This document shows positions 49,918 through 58,934 of a stretch of 64,000 nt of DNA, one piece after another. How positions within the stretch are numbered: the first letter of the stretch is position 1; each line of letters opens with the position of its first letter. Under the pieces are notes generated by a model. That model saw nothing but the letters and a program-made list of their open reading frames with translations, had not been told where the DNA came from and did no database searches. The stretch is from Maritimibacter alkaliphilus (GTDB taxonomy: Bacteria > Pseudomonadota > Alphaproteobacteria > Rhodobacterales > Rhodobacteraceae): NCBI RefSeq assembly GCF_019801605.1, contig NZ_JAHVIT010000003.1, positions 62,001 through 126,000 of the forward strand, read 5' to 3'. The position numbers and the translations under genes are program-made.

Positions 49918-50442
49918 TCAGGCGCCGGGTTCGGGCTGACAGAGGGCGGGGGCACCGTCGGCCATGCCGCCCGCGTAGAAGAGAAGCGGTGCGCCGGGCC
50001 GCTGGGTGAGCGCCTCGACCTCGCCGATGAAGATCAGGTGATCGCCCGCCGTCACGATCTGGTCCGTCCGGCAGGTGAGCTGCGCAAGGGCACCGGGGAT
50101 CAGCGGCAGCTGCGCCGCATCCCCCGCGATGGCCCGGGCCGGACCTTCGAGGGCGAGGCCATGGAACGGATCGTCGTGACCGCGCGCGAAGTGGCGGGCG
50201 AGGTGCTCCTGCTCCGCCGCCAGCACGTTGACGGCGAAACGCCCGGCCCGTTCGAAGACGGCCCGGGCGCGGGAGCGCAGGCGCAACGACCAGAGCACCA
50301 GCGGCGGCTCCACCGAGACGGAAGAGAAGCTGTTCGCGGTCAGCCCCGCGCGGGTGGTCCCGTCGGTGGTGGTGATGATCGTCACGCCGGTGGCAAAGCG
50401 CGAACAGGCGGTGCGGAACTCCTTCGGGGCGATCGCGCTCAT
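49918..50442 (-). CDS. Flavin reductase of a two-component monooxygenase (HpaC-like)
   Basis: A 174-residue flavin reductase-like protein that would supply reduced FAD or FMN to the HpaB-like oxygenase of the same operon. The signature is FATGVTIITTTDGTTRAGLTANSFSSVSVEPPLVLWSL, followed by FAVNVLAAEQEHLARHFA and the His/flavin block HLIFIGEVEAL. The ATG overlaps the amidohydrolase stop (ATGA). Confidence 0.9.
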   Translation of the reverse strand: MSAIAPKEFRTACSRFATGVTIITTTDGTTRAGLTANSFSSVSVEPPLVLWSLRLRSRARAVFERAGRFAVNVLAAEQEHLARHFARGHDDPFHGLALEGPARAIAGDAAQLPLIPGALAQLTCRTDQIVTAGDHLIFIGEVEALTQRPGAPLLFYAGGMADGAPALCQPEPGA

Positions 50443-51917
50443 CGCGGCCCCTCCCCCACCATGCGGGTAAAGCCGAGGTCGGGCTGGTCGCGCCCCTCCA
50501 CATGGGCCACGATCAGCGGCTCCATCCGGGCAGAGAGCGCCCGGGCCTCGGCAGTGGCCGCATGCCACGCGGGCAGCTTGTCCTCGATCCGGGCGCGCAG
50601 GTCGGCCATGTCGATCGTCGTCAGCCGGCCCTCGCGCATCACCACGCGGCCCGCCGCGATCACGTCGGTCACAGAGGCGCCGTTCTCGGCCGTCACCAGC
50701 TGCGCCACCGGGTCGGTCAGCGGTAGGAAGTTCACCGAGCCGAGGTCGAGCAGAACGAGGTCCGCATCCTCTCCGGCGGCGATCCGGCCCGCGTTGGTCA
50801 GGCCCAGCACATCGGCCCCGCCCTCGGTGCCCAGCCGGAAGGCCTCGGCACAGGAGAGCCAGTCGGCACGTGGCGTACCCCAGACCCGCGAGGCGTCGGA
50901 GGCAAGGCGCATCGCCTCGAACATGTTGAGCGCGTCGGAGGAGTTGGCCCCGTCCGTCGCCAGCCCCACCCGCATCTCGCGGTCCAGCATCTGCCCCAGC
51001 GGCGCGATGCCGGTGCCCAGCCGGAAATTCGAGGCCGGGATATGGGCCACCGCCGCCCCGGCCCCAGCCAGCCGGTCGAGGTCATCGCCGTCGAGCCAGA
51101 TGGCATGGGCCGCCACGAAGGACGGCCCCAACACGCCGAGGTCGTCGAGATACGCAATGGGCGAGACGCCGTAGACCTGCCGCGCGACCTCGGCCTGAAA
51201 GCGCGATTCCGCGATATGCATGTGCAGCGGGATGTCATGGCCCGCCGCAAGCTCGGCGCAGCCGGTGATCAGCCGGTCGGAACACTGGTGCGGGATCGTG
51301 GGCGCCACGGCACAGGAAATCCCCCCCGGCAGGGGCTCGGCGAATAGCGCCTTCAGCCGGGCCAACATGTCCTCGGCCTGCGGCGGCGGGCCGGTGAGTT
51401 CGGCCTGAAGGTCGGCAGGCAGCGCCTGCATCAGGCCGGGAATGGACTCGACGAAGCTGCGGTCGGCCACCATGGGCGCCAGCACCGCGCGCATGCCCGC
51501 ATCGGCATAGGCCCGCGCCACGGCCGCCAGATGCGCGGGCTCCAGCCCCGGCAGCAGGTAGACGAGGTCGAAACAGGCGGTGCAGCCCTTCGACAGCATG
51601 TCCGCCGCGCCGAGCAGCGTGGAGAGATAGACCGTCTCCTCGTCCCGCGCGCCGCCCATCCACGGGCCGTTCGTCAGCGAGGCCTCCAGCGTCCAGCGGT
51701 CCGCCGCGCCCTTGGCGAGGTTGGCATGGCCGTGGGTGTGGCTGTTCACGAGGCCGGGCATGACGATCCGGTCGCTGGCATCGATCACCTGCGCCTCGGG
51801 CGCGTCGATATCGGGGGCCACCCGCAGGATGCGGCCATGGGCGATCAGGATGTCGGCACGGCGCGGGGCCTCGCCCGCCGTGCAGACCAGCCCGCCCCGG
51901 ACAAGAAGCGCGCTCAT
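50439..51917 (-). CDS. Amidohydrolase/deaminase, Atz/Trz family
   Basis: A 492-residue metal-dependent hydrolase of the cytosine deaminase/AtzA-TrzN class. Metal ligands are visible: His60 and His62 in MPGLVNSHTHGHANL, the third His in PLHMHIAESR, then FVAAHAIWLD and the catalytic Asp in VGLATDGANSSDALNMFEAMRLA. Relatives remove amino, chloro or thiomethyl groups from purines, pyrimidines and triazines. In this operon it probably deaminates or opens a nitrogen ring. It overlaps both neighbours by four bases. Confidence 0.9.
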   Translation of the reverse strand: MSALLVRGGLVCTAGEAPRRADILIAHGRILRVAPDIDAPEAQVIDASDRIVMPGLVNSHTHGHANLAKGAADRWTLEASLTNGPWMGGARDEETVYLSTLLGAADMLSKGCTACFDLVYLLPGLEPAHLAAVARAYADAGMRAVLAPMVADRSFVESIPGLMQALPADLQAELTGPPPQAEDMLARLKALFAEPLPGGISCAVAPTIPHQCSDRLITGCAELAAGHDIPLHMHIAESRFQAEVARQVYGVSPIAYLDDLGVLGPSFVAAHAIWLDGDDLDRLAGAGAAVAHIPASNFRLGTGIAPLGQMLDREMRVGLATDGANSSDALNMFEAMRLASDASRVWGTPRADWLSCAEAFRLGTEGGADVLGLTNAGRIAAGEDADLVLLDLGSVNFLPLTDPVAQLVTAENGASVTDVIAAGRVVMREGRLTTIDMADLRARIEDKLPAWHAATAEARALSARMEPLIVAHVEGRDQPDLGFTRMVGEGPR

Positions 51918-52828
51918 GGCGCGCCCTCCGGCGGGTGATGCGCGGCCCAGTGGCGGGCGACCTCCCCGCGCGAGGCGAACCAGACGTCCTCGTGCGAGAG
52001 CGCGTGGTCGAGGAACCGCCGGATCGCGTCGAAGCGCGCGGGCTGGCCGCTGATCCGGTTGTGCAGGCTGATCGTCATCAGGCGCGGGATGCGTGCGCTT
52101 TCCGCGTGCAGCACCCGGAAGGCGGCCGAGAGGTGGTCGAGGAAATCCTCCGCCGTGCCCAGCTTGCCGGACGGCAGGCGGTTGTCGTTGAGCGTGAAGG
52201 TATGGGGCACCACCAGCCGGTCCGTGCCGTCGCAGTCCACCCAGTAGGGCAGATCGTCGGCATAGCTGTCCGCATCGTAGAGGATCGAGGGATGCCCCAT
52301 CAGCAGGCGGCGGGTGTGGATCGAGGGGGCATAGCGGCTCTGCCAGCCGGAAGGCGCGCGGCCCATGATCTCCGTCAGCCCGTCAATGGCACGGGCGATG
52401 GTGGCGGCCTCCTCGGCCTCCTCCATCAGGAAGTGACGGGCGAACCGGTCGCCGTGGCAGCAGATGTCATAGCCCGCCTCGGCGATGGCCTCCGCCGCCT
52501 CCGGGTTGCGGCGCATGGCCTGCGCACAGAGCCCCATGGTCGGCGGCACGCCGGTCTCGCGGAACATCTCGTAGAGCCGCCAGAACCCCACGCGGGAGCC
52601 GTATTCGAAGAGGCTTTCCGCCACGAGGTCGCGGGTGCCGGCGGGCACCTCGCCGGGGATGCCATCGGTCAGGGCCAGCTCGGTGGCCGGGTCGCCGTCG
52701 GGGATCGAGGGCTCTGCCCCCTCCTCGAAGTTCACCACCACCACCAGCGCCAGTTTCTTAGCCCCGGGCCAATGGGTCACCGGCGGGTGCTGCCCGTAGC
52801 CCGCGAAGTCGCGCACGGGCCCGCTCAT
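51914..52828 (-). CDS. PuuE-type polysaccharide deacetylase family hydrolase
   Basis: A 304-residue NodB-fold protein of the PuuE branch, which includes a cofactor-independent allantoinase. The family opening LVVVVNFEEGAEPSIPDGDP, GFWRLYEMFRETGVPPTMGL, GYDICCHGDRFARHF (His125) and PSGWQSRYAPSIHTRRLL are seen. It probably hydrolyses a cyclic amide rather than a polysaccharide, given the neighbouring amidase and amidohydrolase and the lack of a signal peptide. Overlaps of four bases join it to both. Confidence 0.85.
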   Translation of the reverse strand: MSGPVRDFAGYGQHPPVTHWPGAKKLALVVVVNFEEGAEPSIPDGDPATELALTDGIPGEVPAGTRDLVAESLFEYGSRVGFWRLYEMFRETGVPPTMGLCAQAMRRNPEAAEAIAEAGYDICCHGDRFARHFLMEEAEEAATIARAIDGLTEIMGRAPSGWQSRYAPSIHTRRLLMGHPSILYDADSYADDLPYWVDCDGTDRLVVPHTFTLNDNRLPSGKLGTAEDFLDHLSAAFRVLHAESARIPRLMTISLHNRISGQPARFDAIRRFLDHALSHEDVWFASRGEVARHWAAHHPPEGAP

Positions 52829-54000
52829 GCGGCGAGGCCCTCGGCCCAATGTGCTGCCATGGCCAGCAGGCGTTCGTCCCCGCGCGGCCCGGCGATGAAG
52901 CTGAGGCCCACGGGCACGCCCTCCACCGTGGTGGCGGGCAGGTTCAGCTGCGGCAGGCGGCAGAGGCTGGCGACGCAGGTCAGGGCCAGCGTCTTCTCGC
53001 GGAACTCGATCAGCGCCTCCAGCGGGGCCTGCCGCACCGGGGGCAGGTCATGGGCGGTGGGGATCATGATCACGCCATCCTCGCCCAGTAGGTCGGTCAG
53101 GTAGGCGGTCAGCGCCTCGCGCTGCGGGATCGCGGCGGCGATCGCCTCGGCGGGGATGGATTTCGCCAGCGCCATGCGCTCGGCGATGCTTTCGCTCACC
53201 CGGCGGCCCGGCACCTCGGACCAGTCGCCAAGGGTCGCCCAGAGGTCGCCCAGTTGCAGCGGTCGGAAGGTCGCCAGCCAGTGCTGGATGCCCTGTTGGT
53301 AGAGCGTCACCTCCGCCTCGGGCCCCAGTGCGCGCGCCTTGGGCAGCAGGGCCGCGCCAATGTCGGCGCGGGGAATGTCGAAGGCATCGCGCGCCAGCAG
53401 CAGACGGGTGCCCGTCGCCTCGGCGATCTCTCCGAAATAGGCGGTGCCCACGCGTTTGAGCACCTCTGCGTCGCGAGCGAACCAGCCCACGGTGTCGAAG
53501 CTGGGCGCCATGGCCATGACGCCCGCCGTACTGATCCGGCCATGGGTCGTGCGCAGGCCCATGACCCCGCAGAAGCTGGCCGGCACGCGCACCGACCCGC
53601 CCGTGTCGGAGCCCAGCGCGAAATCGCACAGCCCCGCCGCAACCGCCGAGACGGAGCCCGAGGAGGAGCCCCCGGGCACCCGGTCGGGCGCGGCTGGGTT
53701 CACGGGCGTGCCGAAGAATTCATTGGTGCCGAACATGCCGCAGGCGACCTCGTCGGTGTGGGTCTTGCCGATGCACTCTGCCCCCTGCGCCAGCATGGCG
53801 AGGACCGAGGGCGCGGTGGCCACCGCGGGCGTGCCCTCCAGCCGGTCGGGATTGCCGCAGGCGGTAACGGTGCCCGCGATGTCGAAGAGATCCTTCACCG
53901 CGAAGCTGAGGTCAGAGAGGGTCCCGCTCTGCGTCATGCGGAAGGGCGCGGGCCCATGGTCGACGAAGGCCTGCTGGCGGATGTGGTCGATGTCCTTCAT
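52825..54000 (-). CDS. Amidase signature family enzyme
   Basis: A 391-residue amidase. The Ser-cisSer-Lys triad is visible: Lys36 in LSFAVKDLFD, the GGSSSGS loop at 110-116 and the nucleophile Ser136 in LGSDTGGSVRVPASFCG. It is shorter than GatA-type members, close to indoleacetamide/AtzF-like small amidases. It lies four bases after the HpaB-like gene and overlaps the PuuE-like gene, so it probably hydrolyses a linear amide formed after ring opening. Confidence 0.92.
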   Translation of the reverse strand: MKDIDHIRQQAFVDHGPAPFRMTQSGTLSDLSFAVKDLFDIAGTVTACGNPDRLEGTPAVATAPSVLAMLAQGAECIGKTHTDEVACGMFGTNEFFGTPVNPAAPDRVPGGSSSGSVSAVAAGLCDFALGSDTGGSVRVPASFCGVMGLRTTHGRISTAGVMAMAPSFDTVGWFARDAEVLKRVGTAYFGEIAEATGTRLLLARDAFDIPRADIGAALLPKARALGPEAEVTLYQQGIQHWLATFRPLQLGDLWATLGDWSEVPGRRVSESIAERMALAKSIPAEAIAAAIPQREALTAYLTDLLGEDGVIMIPTAHDLPPVRQAPLEALIEFREKTLALTCVASLCRLPQLNLPATTVEGVPVGLSFIAGPRGDERLLAMAAHWAEGLAA

Positions 54001-54004
54001 GGCC

Positions 54005-55486
54005 TCACTCCGCCGCGGAACTCAGGGCATTCTCGCCCGGCAGCCCATAGGTGCCCATGAAGCCGTCGACGAAATCCTTCACCTCGCCCCAGTCGAAGAA
54101 GCGGTAGGAATTGCCCCGGGTCACGAAGGTCGCGCCGGAATAGAACATTTCGTACTGCAGATGGCGCGAGCCGAATTCGGAGCCGACCGCGTCCCAGGCC
54201 AGTTTCATCAGCTTCACCCGCTCCTCGCTGTTGGCGATGGGGGAACGCTGGGTCTTGCCGATGATCGCCGCCGTCTCGGGGTTCTCGAAGTCGGCATAGG
54301 ACGACGGCACCATGATCATGCCCCCGCCCGAGAGCACGCGGATCTGCTCCACCACCTCCGGGTAGGTCGTCTGGGCGATCACCTGCGCGGTGCACAGGAT
54401 CGACCGGTCGGGCACGTAATAGCCGTTGTAGTGCTCGCCCTGCGCCTCCATGGCGATGATCAGCGCGTCGATGTTGGAGACCTTGGCCGCCAGATGCCCC
54501 ATCGTCTCGCGCACCTGCGGGAAGTTGATGATGTTGTTCAGTTCCGCGATCTTGCGCGCAAGGCCGAGGAGGAACTTCAGCTTCACCTTGAGGCGGATCA
54601 TGCACTGGTAGTTCTGCATGACGTGGGCGCGGGTGTCATGCCACTGCGCCTGCGCCATCTTCAGGTCCTTGTGCACGAAGACCCGGTCCCACGGCACCTT
54701 CACATCGTCGAAATGCACCACCGCGTCATTCTCGTCGAAGCGTGAGGACAGCGGGTAGTCGAAGGTCGATGTCGCCTCGGCCTCGTAGGAGCGGCGGGAC
54801 AGCATGCGCAGGCCCTTGGTGCCGATCGGCAGGGCGCAGGTGAAGGCATAGGCCTCGTCCCCAGCCTGGATCGCCTGGAAGCCCGAGACCATGATCTCGT
54901 TCGCCAGCACGCCCGAGGTGGCCAGCATCTTGGCGCCGCGGATGGTGATGCCCTCGCTGTCCTCGTCCACGATGGAGGCCACGAGATGCGGATCGGCCTG
55001 TCCGCCGGCGGTCTTGTTCTTGTCCGCCTGCGGATTGATGATCACGTAGGACAGGAAGTGATCGTTGTCGCGGATGTAGTCGAAGTAGCTTTCCAGCGCG
55101 CCTGCCCGCTTCGGATCGTTCTCCCTGTAGACGTTCAGCCCCATGCGGAAGCCCACGAAGGTCGAGGCGACGTGATCGGGCGAGCGGCCCAGCATGCCGC
55201 AGGTCTGGGCAGACCAGAGCTCGATGGACTTGCGCCGCTCGACCAGCTCCGCATGGCTGCGCGGCAGCATCCACGACTTGTTCACCCGCTCGCCGGTCTT
55301 GGGCGAGGCAAAGGTCATCGCCTCGATATTCTCGGGCGCGGCCTGGTAGTCGTAGAGCTGCGCGGCCGAGGCGCAGGCATTGCGGAAGGCGGGCGAGGTG
55401 GTGACGTCCTCCACCTTCTTCCCGTCGATGAAGATGCTCCGCCCGTCGCGCAGCGAGGCAAGGTGGGACGCGCCGTCCTTCGTCAT
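54005..55486 (-). CDS. 4-hydroxyphenylacetate 3-monooxygenase (HpaB) family oxygenase
   Basis: A 493-residue reduced-flavin-dependent monooxygenase, the large component of a two-component system. HpaB-family blocks include YDYQAAPENIEAMTFASPKTGERV, RSPDHVASTFVGFRMG, FLSYVIINPQADKNKTAG, VHFDDVKVPWDRVFVH and HYNGYYVPDRSILCTAQV. Members hydroxylate phenols, and others attack N-heterocycles such as pyrrole-2-carboxylate or pyridine derivatives. With amide hydrolases downstream, a heterocycle is favoured over 4-hydroxyphenylacetate. It is the first gene of the operon; GGAG lies nine bases before the ATG. Confidence 0.93.
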   Translation of the reverse strand: MTKDGASHLASLRDGRSIFIDGKKVEDVTTSPAFRNACASAAQLYDYQAAPENIEAMTFASPKTGERVNKSWMLPRSHAELVERRKSIELWSAQTCGMLGRSPDHVASTFVGFRMGLNVYRENDPKRAGALESYFDYIRDNDHFLSYVIINPQADKNKTAGGQADPHLVASIVDEDSEGITIRGAKMLATSGVLANEIMVSGFQAIQAGDEAYAFTCALPIGTKGLRMLSRRSYEAEATSTFDYPLSSRFDENDAVVHFDDVKVPWDRVFVHKDLKMAQAQWHDTRAHVMQNYQCMIRLKVKLKFLLGLARKIAELNNIINFPQVRETMGHLAAKVSNIDALIIAMEAQGEHYNGYYVPDRSILCTAQVIAQTTYPEVVEQIRVLSGGGMIMVPSSYADFENPETAAIIGKTQRSPIANSEERVKLMKLAWDAVGSEFGSRHLQYEMFYSGATFVTRGNSYRFFDWGEVKDFVDGFMGTYGLPGENALSSAAE

Positions 55487-55687
55487 GTCGGATACTCCGA
55501 GAGCTGGGTCTGAGACCGGCGCCGGATCCGATGACCCCTTGCAGCCTGCCGTCACGTATCTGTCTGAAACCCGGTGGCCGGCGGCTGCCCATCTTAGGGT
55601 CAGACCTGTGCCGGTCCCGTCTCTTGCGCTCACGCTATCGGCGGGGCGCGGCGGAGGTCAAGGCAGCGCCATCCCCGCCCCGGAACG

Positions 55688-55720
55688 GAAAAAGGCGCCG
55701 CCCAAGGAATGGGCAGCGCC
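55688..55720 (-). terminator. Intrinsic terminator of the asparaginase operon
   Basis: Read leftward, GGCGC-T-GCCCA pairs with TGGGC-G-GCGCC (one mismatch, loop of five or six) and is followed by TTTTT. It lies 29 bases beyond the asparaginase stop and upstream of the HpaB-like gene, so it separates the two leftward operons. Confidence 0.85.
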
Positions 55721-55748
55721 TGTTGTGACGTCAAACGGCGGCGCGGCC

Positions 55749-56738
55749 TTACTGGTAGGCGCCGATGGCCTGTTCGATCTCGATCTTCGTGGCGCCGCGG
55801 CCCAGCAGCGCCGAGAGCAGCAGCCGCGTCTTCACGCCCGACAGGGCGCCCGCGAGGATCGCCCCGTTCTTGACGAAGGTCACGGCGCCGCCGTCCTCGC
55901 CATAGATCGCGCCGGTCTGGCCTTCGGCGCAGCGCGAGCAGATCAGCACGGGCACGCCCTTCTCGGTCAGACGCTTGACGGCCGCGCCCCAGCCCCGCGG
56001 GCCATTGCCGCGACCGAAGGCGTCGATCACCACGCCCCGGGTGCCGCGTTCCGCGAACCAGTCGAGGATGTCGGGCGTCATGCCGAGCGCGAGGCGCACG
56101 TAATCCACGCGCTCCTCCGGCTGCTGGTCGGCGGCCAGTGCCACCCGGTGACGATGGGCGGGCTTGCGGTAGATGTGCACGCGGCCCTGATCCACCTCGC
56201 CCAGCTTGCCGAGGCCCGGCGAGCGGAAGGTATCGGTGCGCGAGGCGTGGACCTTGGTCACCGTGGCGGCGGCGTGGATGTCGCCCTCGAAGAGGATCAC
56301 CGCCCCCAGCCCCATGGCGCGCTCGCTGGCGGCCACCCGCAGGGCGTCGGCGATGTTGCGCGGCCCGTCGGTGTCGGGATCGCCCGCGTGGCGCTGCGCC
56401 CCCGTGAAGACCACCGGCTTTTCGCCCCCCACCAGCGTCTCGGCGAGGAAGACGCTTTCCTCCATCGTGTCGGTGCCATGGGTGACGATCACCCCGTGCA
56501 CCTCCGAGCGTCCGACCGCCTCCGAGATCGCGCGGCAGATCGCGGTCACGTCGGGGATCGTCAGCGCGCCGGAGCCGACGGAGGGGAAGTTCACCAGCTC
56601 CACCTCGATGCCCTCGGGGCGTTCGTGCAGCATCTCCATCAGGGCGGCGCCGTCCATCGCCGCGGACACGGGACCGCCGGGGGATTGGGCCTTGCTGGCG
56701 ATGGTGCCGCCGGTCGAAATCCAGACCACGCGTTTCAT
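55749..56738 (-). CDS. Asparaginase family protein
   Basis: A 329-residue type I/II L-asparaginase-fold enzyme that would release ammonia from asparagine or a similar amide. The two catalytic threonine blocks are VVWISTGGTIASK and GVIVTHGTDTMEESVF, and VFTGAQR completes the site. There is no signal peptide, so it is cytoplasmic. It is the last gene of the ABC-CobW operon, overlapping cobW-like by four bases and ending at a terminator. The operon context suggests the true substrate may be a pathway intermediate. Confidence 0.92.
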   Translation of the reverse strand: MKRVVWISTGGTIASKAQSPGGPVSAAMDGAALMEMLHERPEGIEVELVNFPSVGSGALTIPDVTAICRAISEAVGRSEVHGVIVTHGTDTMEESVFLAETLVGGEKPVVFTGAQRHAGDPDTDGPRNIADALRVAASERAMGLGAVILFEGDIHAAATVTKVHASRTDTFRSPGLGKLGEVDQGRVHIYRKPAHRHRVALAADQQPEERVDYVRLALGMTPDILDWFAERGTRGVVIDAFGRGNGPRGWGAAVKRLTEKGVPVLICSRCAEGQTGAIYGEDGGAVTFVKNGAILAGALSGVKTRLLLSALLGRGATKIEIEQAIGAYQ

Positions 56739-57694
56739 GATGTCGTCTCCTGTCTTTGGCCGATCTTCTGGAACAGATCGAAGGATCGGCGCAAGAGGGA
56801 AGGCTCGATCCCCTCCATGATGAAAACAAGGCGCGAACGGCGGTCCTGATCGGGCCAGTCTGTCATGTGGTGCGGCGGGTGGACCAGCCGCTGTACCCCG
56901 TGGATGGCGACCGGGCGCTCTTCGCCCTTCAGGTTCAGGATACCCTTCACCCGCAGGATGCGGTCCCCGTGCCGATTGAGCAAGAGGGTCAGCCAGACAC
57001 CGAAGGCGGTCCAGTCGATCTCCTCCTCGAAGACCATGGTGGTGGAGGTCAAGCCCGCGCCATGGTCATGGTGCGTCTCCAGCGGCGGCACCTGCCGGCC
57101 CTCGCGGGCGGCCAACGCGATCTCGGCCACCGGATCGGTGCGGGCATCCAGCATCCGGGCCGTGGGGTTCAGCGCGGCCAGTTGCAGCGGCAGGCCGGGC
57201 GCGGGGGCGAGGTCCGTCTTGGTCAGCGCCAGCACATCCGCCGCCGCGATCTGGCGCAGCGCCTCGCGCCGGGTGGCGCCCGAAAGCATGGCAGGCGCGT
57301 TCACCGCGTCCACGGTGGTGATGACGCCCCCGGCCCGGACCTGGCTCTGCAGCACCGGATGGGCGCGCAGGGTCGAGAGCACGGGCCAGGGGTCCGCCAG
57401 CCCCGTCGTCTCGATCACGATCCGGTCGAAGGCGGCCCGCCCCTGCCCCCGCAGCGCGATCAGGTCGAGGATGGATTGCGCCACCTCGCCCCGCACCGTG
57501 CAGCAGATGCAGCCGGACTTCATCAGCATCACGGTCTCGTCGATCCGCTCCAGCAGGTGATGATCCAGCGCCACCTCGCCGTATTCGTTGATCAGCACGG
57601 CGGTGCCCGCCATGGCGGGATCGCCCAGCATCCGCTGCAACAGCGTCGTCTTGCCGGAGCCGAGGAAACCGGTCAGCAGGGTGACGGGGATCAT
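56735..57694 (-). CDS. CobW/COG0523 family GTPase (putative metallochaperone)
   Basis: A 319-residue G3E GTPase. Walker A is LLTGFLGSGKTTLLQ (residues 9-17 core), the metal-binding CxCC motif is SGCICCTVRGE (61-65), IVIETTGLADP follows and the nucleotide base motif is ALTKTDL. A His-rich stretch ETHHDHGAG and a CobW C-terminal domain (TLLLNRHGDRILRVKGILNLKG) are present. Family members insert zinc, cobalt or iron into partner enzymes. The adjacent deacetylase-fold hydrolase and Cys-rich protein are candidate clients. Confidence 0.92.
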   Translation of the reverse strand: MIPVTLLTGFLGSGKTTLLQRMLGDPAMAGTAVLINEYGEVALDHHLLERIDETVMLMKSGCICCTVRGEVAQSILDLIALRGQGRAAFDRIVIETTGLADPWPVLSTLRAHPVLQSQVRAGGVITTVDAVNAPAMLSGATRREALRQIAAADVLALTKTDLAPAPGLPLQLAALNPTARMLDARTDPVAEIALAAREGRQVPPLETHHDHGAGLTSTTMVFEEEIDWTAFGVWLTLLLNRHGDRILRVKGILNLKGEERPVAIHGVQRLVHPPHHMTDWPDQDRRSRLVFIMEGIEPSLLRRSFDLFQKIGQRQETTS

Positions 57695-57701
57695 CGGAAG
57701 A

Positions 57702-58022
57702 TCAGCCTTCGAGGCGGTCGAGATAGGCGGGATCGAGCGGGTCTATCTCGCGCCCGGCCAGCGCCTCCGCCTCGGCCCAGAGGTGATTGAGCCCCTCGAA
57801 GATCGCCGTCTTGCCGGTGGGCCCGCGCAGCACGTAGGAGCGTTTCTGCCAGTCCCCGAAGGTGATCCTCAAAGGCGCCAGCGCCCGGTTCACGACCCGC
57901 GCGCGGGCGGCGGCCTCGGCCCGGTGGGCCTGTGGCGAGGTCAGGCGCGAATAGACGCCCTCCCGCGCCACGGCGGCCGTCCAGTGGTCGTCACAGCCGA
58001 GGATGCCGCAGAGCGCGCACAT
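57702..58022 (-). CDS. Small Cys-rich protein next to the CobW GTPase
   Basis: A 106-residue protein opening [14 protein letters not shown], with Cys2, Cys5, Cys10 and His13 as a possible metal knuckle at the extreme N-terminus. The rest is basic then acidic, with WQKRSYVLRGPTGKTAIFEGLNHLW as its clearest segment, which resembles a nucleic-acid or partner-binding module only loosely. The ATG shares one base with the preceding stop (TGATG). I do not recognise a characterised family. Its place between a metal hydrolase and a metallochaperone GTPase suggests a role in metal transfer. Confidence 0.75.
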   Translation of the reverse strand: MCALCGILGCDDHWTAAVAREGVYSRLTSPQAHRAEAAARARVVNRALAPLRITFGDWQKRSYVLRGPTGKTAIFEGLNHLWAEAEALAGREIDPLDPAYLDRLEG

Positions 58023-58903
58023 CAGGCCTTCCGCGGACAGCGCTTGGCGAAATCGTCGGCCATCTCTTCCATGGTGACGAAGCGCACGCCCTCGTGGCTC
58101 TTGATGTGCTTGATCAGCCGTTCCAGCATCATCAGCACCTGCGGCCGCCCCGCGACATCCGGGTGGATGGTGATCGGGAAGACGGCATAATCCATCTCGC
58201 GGTAGACCCAGTCGAACTGGTCGGTCCAGAGCTGCTCGATATCGCGCGGATTGACGAAGCCGTGGCTGTTGGGCGAGCCCTTGATGAACATCATCGGCGG
58301 CAGGTCGTCGAGGTACCACGAGGCCGGGATCTCGATCAGGTCGGTCTCCTCGCCGCGCTCCAGCGGTTTCATCCAGGTTTCGGGCTGCGCGGTGTAGTCG
58401 ATCTTGGTCCATTTGTCGCCGACCCGCACGTAGTAGGGCGTGTGGTCGTCATGCATCAGCGAGTGGTCGTACTTGATGCCCTTCTTCAGCAGCAGTTCGT
58501 TGGTGACGTTCGAGAACTCCCACCATGGCGCAACGTAGCCGCGCGGCGACTTGCCCGAGACCTCGGTGATTAGGGCGATGCACTTGTCGAGGACGGCCTC
58601 TTCCTGCTCGGGCGTCATGGCGATCGGGTTCTCGTGGCTGTAGCCATGCATCCCGATCTCGTGGCCCGCGGCGACCACGGCGGCGGTCTGCTCCGGGAAG
58701 GTCTCGACCGAATGGCCGGGGATGAACCAGGTGGTCTTGATCCCCTCGCGCTCGAAGAGCTTCAGCAGGCGCGGCACGCCCACCTCACCGGCAAAGAGCC
58801 CGCGCGAGATGTCGTCCGGGCTGTCCTCGCCGCCGTAGGAGCCGAGCCAGCCCGCCACCGCGTCGACGTCGACGCCGAACCCTACCAGTATCTCCTTCGC
58901 CAT
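58022..58903 (-). CDS. Polysaccharide deacetylase-fold hydrolase
   Basis: A 293-residue NodB-fold enzyme without signal peptide. The metal site is visible as Asp12/Asp14 in [15 protein letters not shown] and His86/His90 in [23 protein letters not shown] is the acidic-aromatic wall and [14 protein letters not shown] carries the C-terminal His. This HpPgdA-like branch commonly sits beside ABC importers and hydantoinase-type genes, where it acts on small amides. GGGGAG precedes the ATG. The client substrate is unknown. Confidence 0.88.
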   Translation of the reverse strand: MAKEILVGFGVDVDAVAGWLGSYGGEDSPDDISRGLFAGEVGVPRLLKLFEREGIKTTWFIPGHSVETFPEQTAAVVAAGHEIGMHGYSHENPIAMTPEQEEAVLDKCIALITEVSGKSPRGYVAPWWEFSNVTNELLLKKGIKYDHSLMHDDHTPYYVRVGDKWTKIDYTAQPETWMKPLERGEETDLIEIPASWYLDDLPPMMFIKGSPNSHGFVNPRDIEQLWTDQFDWVYREMDYAVFPITIHPDVAGRPQVLMMLERLIKHIKSHEGVRFVTMEEMADDFAKRCPRKA

Positions 58904-58934
58904 TGGTCGTTCTCCCCTTTCAGGTGTCTCTGTT

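Noticed and set aside
54005-55486. Assignment as a 4-hydroxyphenylacetate degradation operon
   Set aside because: No homoprotocatechuate ring-cleavage dioxygenase or other hpa genes accompany it; the neighbours are amide hydrolases.
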